Shown: positions 1 to 5,670 of the stretch, piece by piece
How the letters are laid out: each line of letters begins with the position of its first letter
Numbering within the stretch: the stretch's first letter is position 1
Assembly (NCBI GenBank): GCA_027080445.1
Contig: JALWRY010000168.1
Span: 1-7,007 of the forward strand
Length of the DNA stretch: 7,007 nt
DNA from: Thiohalobacter sp.
GTDB taxonomy: Bacteria > Pseudomonadota > Gammaproteobacteria > DSM-19610
Direction: 5' to 3'
The notes under the pieces: model-generated
What the model was told of the DNA's origin: nothing
Databases searched by the model: none
Seen by the model: only the letters and a program-made list of their open reading frames with translations
Program-made: the position numbers and the translations under genes

Positions 1-324
1 CTGCATGACGTGATCAACGAGCCCATCAATAATGGCGAGGTTGGATTCCAGCACGTCGGAGCGCGACATGCCGGGCTTGCGCGGGAAGCCGGCAGTAATA
101 ATGACCAGGTCGGAATCACGCATGATCGCGGGGTCGATATCACCGCTGACGCGCGTATCAAAACGCAACAGTGAAGCGGATTGCTGGATATCCAGCGCAA
201 TGCCCTGTGGAACGCCGTCGTGAATATCAAGCAGCGCCACTTCACGGCACAACTCTTCCTTGGCGAGGATCTGGGCGGTCGATTCTCCCACCCGTCCGGC
301 GCCGACAATACAGATTTTATGCAT
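1..324 (-). CDS. mdh: Malate dehydrogenase, N-terminal part (runs off left edge)
   Basis: NAD-dependent malate dehydrogenase of the LDH-like type, which interconverts malate and oxaloacetate in the cytoplasmic TCA cycle. Only the first 108 residues are in the window. Seen directly: a Rossmann start MHKICIVGAGRVGEST with the GxGxxG loop at residues 8-13; Asp33 in LLDIHDGVPQG, at the place that binds the NAD adenosine ribose; and the mobile substrate loop FPRKPGMSRSD at residues 80-90. In this family the first Arg of that loop (Arg82) selects malate over lactate, where lactate dehydrogenases carry Gln, so MDH is preferred over LDH. The ATG at 324 is preceded by a near-consensus Shine-Dalgarno, which fixes the start. 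The gene lies 57 bp downstream of the c-di-GMP gene on the same strand, so read-through is possible. A TATAGT hexamer at 357-352 (minus) could be a local -10 box, but no convincing -35 accompanies it. Confidence 0.93.
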   Translation of the reverse strand, partial: MHKICIVGAGRVGESTAQILAKEELCREVALLDIHDGVPQGIALDIQQSASLLRFDTRVSGDIDPAIMRDSDLVIITAGFPRKPGMSRSDVLESNLAIIDGLVDHVMQ

Positions 325-326
325 AG

Positions 327-335
327 TCACCTCCC
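327..335 (-). promoter_or_regulatory. Strong Shine-Dalgarno of mdh
   Basis: The minus strand reads GGGAGGTGA followed by CT and the ATG of mdh. It matches the anti-SD complement AGGAGGTGA at eight of nine positions, with a spacer of five bases after the GGAGG core. This decides the mdh start and suggests high translation, unlike the weak sites of the neighbouring genes. Confidence 0.8.
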
Positions 336-381
336 GCACAGACCTGTATTAACTATAGCCAACATTGCGTCAGCCTGCAGC

Positions 382-2868
382 TCAGCGTTTGAAGTGAAGA
401 ATCTCGGCGTTTTGCTGCCGGCTTTCGGCAAACTCATCCATCGGGACCGGTCGGCCGATGTGGAAGCCCTGCACATAATCTACACCGCTTTCACGCAGAA
501 TCTGCAGTGCTTCCTCCGACTCGACATATTCTGCCGTGGTTTTCATCTTCATCATACGGGCGATTTCACAGATCGACCTGACCATCATGCGGTCAACATC
601 GCTGTCGGCAATATTACGGATGAATGCGCCATCGATCTTGACGATATCGACAGGCAGGTTCTTGAGATACGCCAGGGATGACAAACCACTGCCAAAATCA
701 TCCAGCGCAAAATGACAGCCCTTGTCGCGTAGCGCGTGCATGAACTGTGTCGCCAGCGCCAGGTTGGATATGGCCGCGGTTTCCGTTACCTCGAAGCACA
801 GTTTCGTGGCGGGGAAGTCCGAGCTGCAGACACGCTCGAGCGCATAGTTCCTGAACGTCTCGTCGCACAATGACAGGGCGGACAGGTTCACCGAGCACAG
901 TTCCAGTTCGGCAAGCGCCTCCGGGCGCTGTTCAAACCATTTCATGGTGTTGTCGAGCACCCAGTGGTCAATTTTCCCGGACAGGTTGTAACGCTCGGCA
1001 ACCGGCATGAACGCGCCCGGCGCAATGGTGACATCTTCATCGCGCAAGCGCAGCAGGATCTCCATACGCTGCCCGGCGCCTTTACCTGAACAGGGTGCAA
1101 TTTCCTGCGCAAACAGGCTGAACGCATGCTTGTCCAGCGCTTCGCTGATACGGCTTGCCCAGCGGCTGTCGCCAATTTTCCCCACAAAGGCCCGGTCGCC
1201 GGGACGGAATACATGGACGCGGTTACGCCCTCGTTGCTTGGCTTCATAGCAGGCCGAATCGGCAAGACTGAGAACGTCCTCGACCGAACCCGAACGCTGT
1301 ACCGGCACCACGCCGACACTCACTCCGATGCTGAAACGCCTCGATTTCCACTGGAAACGGAAGTCCTCGATTTTTTCGCGAATGCGGTTGGCAAGGACCT
1401 CGGCCTGGTCCAGCGGACAATGTTCCATCAGGATGGCGAACTCATCTCCGCCAAGCCGTGCGAGGGTATCGCGCGAGCGAATTTTCTGGCTCAATATCGC
1501 GGCGACCTGGCGCAACAGTTCATCGCCTGCAATGTGCCCACAGGTATCGTTAATGATCTTGAACTGATCCAGGTCGAGGTAGCAGAGCACATGATGATCG
1601 TCCGAACTTGCGCAGGCCATGAGCAGGCGCCGCAAGCGGCTATCAAATTCACGGCGGTTCAGCAGCTTGGTCAGGTCATCATGGGTTGCCTGGTAGGACA
1701 GTTGTTTCTGCAGTTCGCGTTGCTCGGTAATATCACGGCACAGGATCAGTAAACGGGGTTGACTGGTATCGGGGTCCAGGCTGACCCGCTGGTTGACCCA
1801 CAGGATGGAACCGTCTTTTCTCACCTTGCGGTATTCAATGCCGGCCGTTTCAGCCGGATCGGTAAACCGCTCAGTGATATAGGCAACGACACGTTCACGA
1901 TCTTCCGGATGAATAACCAGGGTGGCCGGTTGCCCGATCAACTCTTCGACTTCATAACCCAGCATGCGCGCGCCGGTACGGTTAATGGATTCGAATACAC
2001 CCTGCCTGTTGATAATCGAATAGAGGTCGGGGGCATTTTCATACAGGCTCTGGTAGCGCGCCTCACTCGTCCTGCGCGCTTTCTCGGCATTCACCGTGGC
2101 GGTGATATTCCTGAAAATGCCTCGGGTCGATACGGCCTCACCATCCCTTATTACGGAACCACAGTCACCTTCGAGGTGGACCGTGTCGCCGCTTTTGGTG
2201 ACGAATTTGAAATCGATGCGCTTAAATACCTCGCCGGATTTCAGGCGCAAGAATCGTTCCTGGCAACACTGCATACTGTCCGGGTGCAATACATCGGGCA
2301 ACGTCAGGTGGTTGACCTCATCCACGCTGTAACCCATGGTTTCACGCCAGGCCCGGTTGGTGTACAGGAAACTGCCGTCTTTCGCGAGGCACTGGATCAG
2401 GTCACTGGTGTTATCAAAAACATCGAGGTAGCGGTCCTTGCTCTCCTGGAGTTCTTTTGCCAGTCGTAGCTGCCCGTCCCGCTCCCTTGCCTGTCGTATG
2501 ACAAACGGGATCAGGGCGCATAGCCTGTCGAGCGTAGCTGGTGTATTGATGATGAGTTGATCGAAGCCTTGCTCAAGGCAGCGCAGGGCGATGCTTTCAT
2601 GACCTGTCCCGGCGAGAAGAATGACGGGAAGGCCGGCACGCTGATATTTTTGCAACAAGGGCTTCAGATCCAGTGCCGACCCATCGGCCAGTTCCAGTTC
2701 GCTGACGATGATATCCACCCCGGATTCACCGGCCAGCCAGTCTTCGAGCGCCTGATATCGATCAACGCTGGAAACCTGCCCGAAGCCCGCGTCTTCGAGC
2801 GTGTGCCTGACCGCATGACAGGTCGTTTCACGCCCGACAAGCAGTATTTTGAAATCGTGCTGTTTCAT
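382..2868 (-). CDS. Pseudo-receiver–PAS–PAS–GGDEF–EAL cyclic-di-GMP signalling protein
   Basis: A soluble hybrid protein of 828 residues predicted to make and/or break the second messenger c-di-GMP. Domains in order, numbered from the ATG at 2868: receiver-like 5-125; PAS 147-262; PAS 272-389; GGDEF 391-557; EAL 570-820. The GGDEF motif is intact (RLGGDEF, 473-477), as is the product-inhibition I-site RSRD (464-467). The EAL domain keeps every catalytic residue I can align: Glu603 (MEILLRL), Asn661, Glu693 (CFEVTE), Asp723-Asp724 (ALDDFG), Lys744, Glu780 and Gln800 (YVQGF). Both activities therefore look possible. The receiver domain is degenerate: the acidic pair is Gly16-Arg17, the phospho-acceptor position is Glu57, and the conserved Thr and Lys are replaced. 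No transmembrane segment is seen. Start choice: the ATG at 2868 gives the usual receiver N-terminus; an in-frame GTG at 2880 would add four residues, and neither has a good Shine-Dalgarno. The gene is divergent from the transferase fusion and has no obvious link to the metal genes. Confidence 0.93.
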   Translation of the reverse strand: MKQHDFKILLVGRETTCHAVRHTLEDAGFGQVSSVDRYQALEDWLAGESGVDIIVSELELADGSALDLKPLLQKYQRAGLPVILLAGTGHESIALRCLEQGFDQLIINTPATLDRLCALIPFVIRQARERDGQLRLAKELQESKDRYLDVFDNTSDLIQCLAKDGSFLYTNRAWRETMGYSVDEVNHLTLPDVLHPDSMQCCQERFLRLKSGEVFKRIDFKFVTKSGDTVHLEGDCGSVIRDGEAVSTRGIFRNITATVNAEKARRTSEARYQSLYENAPDLYSIINRQGVFESINRTGARMLGYEVEELIGQPATLVIHPEDRERVVAYITERFTDPAETAGIEYRKVRKDGSILWVNQRVSLDPDTSQPRLLILCRDITEQRELQKQLSYQATHDDLTKLLNRREFDSRLRRLLMACASSDDHHVLCYLDLDQFKIINDTCGHIAGDELLRQVAAILSQKIRSRDTLARLGGDEFAILMEHCPLDQAEVLANRIREKIEDFRFQWKSRRFSIGVSVGVVPVQRSGSVEDVLSLADSACYEAKQRGRNRVHVFRPGDRAFVGKIGDSRWASRISEALDKHAFSLFAQEIAPCSGKGAGQRMEILLRLRDEDVTIAPGAFMPVAERYNLSGKIDHWVLDNTMKWFEQRPEALAELELCSVNLSALSLCDETFRNYALERVCSSDFPATKLCFEVTETAAISNLALATQFMHALRDKGCHFALDDFGSGLSSLAYLKNLPVDIVKIDGAFIRNIADSDVDRMMVRSICEIARMMKMKTTAEYVESEEALQILRESGVDYVQGFHIGRPVPMDEFAESRQQNAEILHFKR

Positions 2869-2880
2869 GCCGCCAACCAC

Positions 2881-3045
2881 AACATTATTAAAACCCAGTC
2901 TAATAGATTATAGTGGCGCGTGTCGCCTGTTCCCTTGCCTGCTTATTTGGCCAAGAATATGCGCAAATATTTTCTTATTGTATCATAGTGATATAGCATA
3001 TTTACAGATTTCGGTTTAATTCAGGATGGCAAATAATCCAGTCCT
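2881..3045. promoter_or_regulatory. Divergent intergenic region, AT-rich, with small dyads
   Basis: This region separates the divergently transcribed c-di-GMP gene and transferase-arsM unit and must hold the promoters of both unless one is read from elsewhere. The part at about 2941-3020 is markedly more AT-rich than the flanking genes. Two inverted repeats are visible: an imperfect one, AAGAATAT (2953-2960) against ATATTTTCTT (2967-2976), and a perfect one, TATCA-TAG-TGATA (2981-2993). An extended -10-like TGATATAGC (2989-2997, plus strand) overlaps the second dyad, with only a poor TTTTCT-type -35 at 2970-2975. A regulator binding here would therefore cover the plus-strand promoter. No RNA gene or known riboswitch fold was recognised. 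Confidence 0.4.
2907..2912 (-). promoter_or_regulatory. Candidate -10 box for the GGDEF-EAL gene
   Basis: The minus strand carries a perfect TATAAT about 40 bases upstream of the ATG at 2868, a suitable distance for a sigma-70 -10 element with a short leader. Upstream, at 15-17 base spacing, only poor -35 matches are found (for example GGAACA at 2933-2928). The call rests mainly on the hexamer and its position. Confidence 0.35.
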
Positions 3046-4422
3046 ATGAAACTCAGCATTGTCATTCCTGCTGTAAACGAAGCCGGAAATATCGAAACAT
3101 TGCTCACCTCACTCCAGGGGCTACGCCGGCGGGGACATGAAATTATTGTCGTTGACGGGGGAAGCGTAGACGGCACGACCGTAGCGGCCCGGCCCTGGTG
3201 TGATCAATGCCTGGTATCGGCGCGCGGGCGCGCCGTCCAGATGCAGGCCGGCGCACATGCCGCACGTGGCGACATCCTGTGGTTTCTCCACGCTGACTCA
3301 AGCGTACCGCCCCGGGCCGATGCACTGATTGCGCAGGCACTGGCCAATACGACAGGCTGGGGTGGATTCCCGGTGCGCCTGTCGGGCCGGCAACGGTTGC
3401 TGCGGGTCGTCGAGCGACTGATGAATGTCCGTTCACGCCTGTCCGGTATCCTGACCGGCGACCAGGGCATTTTCGTCACCCGCGACCTGTTTGAACAGGT
3501 CGGTGGATTCCGCAATCTCTCCCTGATGGAAGATATTGATCTGTCCACCCGCCTGAAGAAGGTGGCGCGCCCGGTGTTTCCGGTCGGTGTGCTCGGAACG
3601 TCGAGCCGGCGATGGGAAAGTGGCGGGATCGTGAGGACCATCGTGCGTATGTGGCTACTGCGGGCAGCCTATTATTTCGGTGTGCCGGCGCATTATCTGG
3701 CGGCTTGCTATGGAATGGCCATGGATTCCGGCATGCGCCGGAATGACGGGGTCAATAATGACGAGGGCAATGGTGACAACTCTGCTGACTTTCGCTATCC
3801 GACGGCCCGTATTATTGTTTTTGCCAAGGCGCCGGAACACGGCAAGGTAAAAACACGTCTTGCTGCAGGCATCGGCGCTGACGCCGCACTTGCGGTATAC
3901 CGGCAACTGCTGGAACAGACCGTCACGACTGTCGCCGCCAGCCGGCTCGCGCCTGTTGAACTGCATATTGCCGGGGACCCGCAACACCCGTTCGTGCAAC
4001 TGCTCGCAAGGCGCGCAGGCGCGACTGTCGTTGCGCAGCGGGGGAATGACCTTGGTGAGCGTATGTACTACGCCCTCGATACGGTATTACAACAGGGTGA
4101 AAGCGCACTGCTTATCGGCACAGACTGCCCGGTTATGGATGAGACATATCTTGAACACGCACTACAACACCTTGCCGGCGAAACCGAGATGGTAATCGGC
4201 CCCAGTGAAGATGGCGGTTACGTGCTGATTGGCGCAACCCGCGCCGAGGCACAGATATTTGACAACATTCACTGGAGTAGTGACAGGGTGATGCAGCAGA
4301 CACGGGATGCCTTGCATCATACCGGCATACGTTACAGTGAACTTGAAGTCCTGTGGGATGTCGATCATCCTGATGACTACCGGCGCTGGCAGCAAGCCAG
4401 TTGCACTCCGGCAACACCTTGA
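3046..4422 (+). CDS. Fused GT2 (TIGR04283-type) – DUF2064 (TIGR04282-type) transferase, putative arsenosugar-associated
   Basis: A 458-residue protein made of two complete transferase domains that are usually separate proteins. Residues 1 to about 220 are a family 2 glycosyltransferase: SIVIPAVNE (4-12), VVDGGSVDGT (35-44), the DxD-like FLHADS (80-85), GDQGIFV (138-144) and the acceptor-side LMEDIDLS (160-167). Residues about 254-450 are a CofC-like nucleotidyltransferase-fold domain: IIVFAKAPEHGKVKTRLA (256-273), DLGERM (335-340), IGTDCP (357-362), GPSEDGGYVLIG (385-396) and a C-terminal WDVDHPDD. From memory, NCBI models name both families arsenosugar biosynthesis glycosyltransferases, formerly rSAM/selenodomain-associated transferases 2 and 1; the donor and acceptor are unproven. 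arsM follows after 20 bp, supporting the arsenic link. The linker (about 226-253) is polar and Asn/Asp/Gly-rich, and is encoded partly by a palindromic repeat. The ATG gives a typical GT2 N-terminus but has no clear Shine-Dalgarno. Confidence 0.88.
   Translation: MKLSIVIPAVNEAGNIETLLTSLQGLRRRGHEIIVVDGGSVDGTTVAARPWCDQCLVSARGRAVQMQAGAHAARGDILWFLHADSSVPPRADALIAQALANTTGWGGFPVRLSGRQRLLRVVERLMNVRSRLSGILTGDQGIFVTRDLFEQVGGFRNLSLMEDIDLSTRLKKVARPVFPVGVLGTSSRRWESGGIVRTIVRMWLLRAAYYFGVPAHYLAACYGMAMDSGMRRNDGVNNDEGNGDNSADFRYPTARIIVFAKAPEHGKVKTRLAAGIGADAALAVYRQLLEQTVTTVAASRLAPVELHIAGDPQHPFVQLLARRAGATVVAQRGNDLGERMYYALDTVLQQGESALLIGTDCPVMDETYLEHALQHLAGETEMVIGPSEDGGYVLIGATRAEAQIFDNIHWSSDRVMQQTRDALHHTGIRYSELEVLWDVDHPDDYRRWQQASCTPATP
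3725..3744 (+). repeat. Palindromic dispersed-repeat-like element inside the fusion linker
   Basis: A perfect inverted repeat, ATTCCGGC (3725-3732) and GCCGGAAT (3737-3744), around the 4-base loop ATGC. The wider context (GG before it, GACGGG after it) matches the common proteobacterial repeat pattern GGATTCC-N-GGAATGACGG, akin to dRS3-type elements. Read on the minus strand it gives the peptide VIPAHAGIH, which often marks such repeats when mistranslated. Here it lies in frame and encodes linker residues around 227-233 (DSGMRRN). Membership of a genome-wide family is inferred, since only one copy is in the window. Confidence 0.7.
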
Positions 4423-4432
4423 CAGTCAATAC

Positions 4433-4437
4433 GGGGA
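4433..4437 (+). promoter_or_regulatory. Ribosome binding site deciding the arsM start
   Basis: GGGGA with a 5-base spacer precedes the ATG at 4443. An upstream in-frame ATG at 4401 would overlap the fusion gene by 22 bases and add 14 residues unlike any ArsM N-terminus, so the 4443 start is preferred. Confidence 0.6.
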
Positions 4438-4442
4438 AAAGT

Positions 4443-5258
4443 ATGAGCAAGACACAATCCGACAAGATTCGTCAGAACGTCCGTGAGGCGTACAGCGGGG
4501 TTGCCGAAGCCAGCAATACCGGCGATTGCTGCGGTGAAGCATCATCCTGCTGCGGCGTATCGGAAGACGAACAGATCAACGCACTGATTTCAACGCGCCT
4601 GGGCTACTCACAGGATGATCTTGACAGCGTGCCGGACGGCGCCGATATGGGGCTGGGTTGTGGAAATCCGCGCGCCATCGCCAGCCTCAAGCCTGGAGAA
4701 GTGGTGCTCGATCTTGGCAGCGGCGGTGGCTTTGACGCATTTCTTGCCGCCCGGGAAGTCGGTGACAGCGGACACGTCATTGGTATCGACATGACGCCGG
4801 CGATGCTCAGTAAAGCGCGCGCCAATGCCGAGAAGGGCGGCTTCAGCCAGGTTGAGTTTCGCCTGGGTGAAATCGAGCACCTGCCGGTCGCCGATGCCAC
4901 GGTCGACGTCATTATCTCGAACTGTGTCATCAATCTTTCACCGGATAAATCCCAGGTATTCCGTGAGACCTGGCGTGTACTGAAGCCCGGTGGACGGCTG
5001 GCGATTTCCGATGTCGTCGCCAGCACCGAGCTACCGGAGTCCATGCGTAACGATCCTTACCTGCATTCCGCCTGTGTGGCCGGCGCATCACTGATCAGCG
5101 ACCTGGAAAGCTGGCTGGAAGCAGCCGGGTTCACGCAGATTGCGATTCAGCCGAAAGATGCGTCGCGGGAATTCATCAAGGACTGGGCGCCGGGCCGCGG
5201 CATTGAAGACTATGTCATCTCCGCAACGATCGAAGCGGTAAAACCACCGTCAGCCTGA
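4443..5258 (+). CDS. arsM: Arsenite S-adenosylmethionine methyltransferase ArsM
   Basis: A cytoplasmic class I SAM methyltransferase (271 residues) that successively methylates As(III) to mono-, di- and trimethylated species; products are more volatile or become precursors of organoarsenicals. Seen directly: SAM motif I VLDLGSGGGFDAFLAA (88-103), the acidic residue ending beta-2 in VIGIDMT (Asp116), and motif LKPGGRLAISDVV (180-192). The As(III)-binding cysteines of the family are present: Cys73 in MGLGCGNP, Cys161 in SNCVINLSPDK and Cys211 in HSACVAGAS, matching the algal CmArsM positions 72, 174 and 224. A further N-terminal cluster CC(29-30) and CC(36-37) lies near the Cys44 equivalent. 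The length is normal for bacterial ArsM. It follows the transferase fusion by 20 bp and is probably cotranscribed with it. Its stop overlaps the stop of the convergent merR-like gene by 9 bp. No ArsR-type operator was identified upstream. Confidence 0.95.
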   Translation: MSKTQSDKIRQNVREAYSGVAEASNTGDCCGEASSCCGVSEDEQINALISTRLGYSQDDLDSVPDGADMGLGCGNPRAIASLKPGEVVLDLGSGGGFDAFLAAREVGDSGHVIGIDMTPAMLSKARANAEKGGFSQVEFRLGEIEHLPVADATVDVIISNCVINLSPDKSQVFRETWRVLKPGGRLAISDVVASTELPESMRNDPYLHSACVAGASLISDLESWLEAAGFTQIAIQPKDASREFIKDWAPGRGIEDYVISATIEAVKPPSA

Positions 5259-5666
5259 AGCCTCCGGCTTGTTGTCGGTCAGCGATTCGATCAGTGCGCA
5301 GCTTCCACCTTCCGCCTCACTTTTCAGGCAGGCATCAATCATGGCGCCAAGTGTTGCGTGTATACGACGCAGGTCCTCCAGGCGGGTAGACACCAGGTCG
5401 CGTTTTTGTTCCGCCATGTGTCGGGCGGCACTGCAACACCCGTCATTCAATTGCAACAGTTCGGCAATTTCCTTCAGCGAGAACCCCAGTTCCTGGGCGC
5501 GCTTGATAAAATGTATACGCGATACTTCGCGTAGCGGGTAACGCCGGTAGCCCTGCAAGGGTTTCGGTGGTTCCTTCAACAAACCAATCCGCTGGTAATA
5601 GCGTACTGTTTCGACATTCACGTCAGCACGCTTTGCCAACATGCCGATGGTCAGGGTTTCGTCCAT
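5250..5666 (-). CDS. MerR-family metal-responsive transcriptional regulator
   Basis: A dimeric DNA-binding activator/repressor of 138 residues, a typical MerR length. The N-terminal winged helix-turn-helix is clear: LTIGMLAKRADVNVETVRYY (5-24), then QGYRRY (38-43) and AQELGFSLKEIAELL (57-71). A long dimerisation helix follows (about 80-112). Aligned with Tn501 MerR, Cys78 matches Cys82 (before the AEHK/AEQK motif), Cys113 matches Cys117 and Cys123 matches Cys126. All three Hg(II) ligands have counterparts, although the last loop is one residue longer (C-x9-C instead of C-x8-C) and an extra Cys77 makes a CC pair. The ligand could be Hg(II) or another thiophilic ion; merT, merP and merA are not seen. 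The ATG at 5666 starts 4 bases after the DsbA-like stop, pointing to translational coupling; an upstream extension to 5777 would overlap that gene and looks unlike a MerR N-terminus. Confidence 0.9.
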   Translation of the reverse strand: MDETLTIGMLAKRADVNVETVRYYQRIGLLKEPPKPLQGYRRYPLREVSRIHFIKRAQELGFSLKEIAELLQLNDGCCSAARHMAEQKRDLVSTRLEDLRRIHATLGAMIDACLKSEAEGGSCALIESLTDNKPEASG

Positions 5667-5670
5667 CACA

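Noticed and set aside
1126..2469. Long plus-strand open frames (1126-1752 and 1759-2469) opposite the GGDEF-EAL gene
   Set aside because: They lie wholly antisense to clear PAS/GGDEF/EAL coding sequence, show no recognisable domain, and are expected from the codon bias of the opposite strand.
3046..4422. The transferase gene as two separate genes split near 3721
   Set aside because: The frame is continuous through the linker with no stop, and no Shine-Dalgarno precedes a second start there. A sequencing indel cannot be fully excluded but nothing in the sequence requires one.
5258..5270. AAGCC-TCC-GGCTT hairpin as a transcription terminator
   Set aside because: The stem is only five base pairs and no U-rich run follows on either strand, so it does not qualify as an intrinsic terminator.
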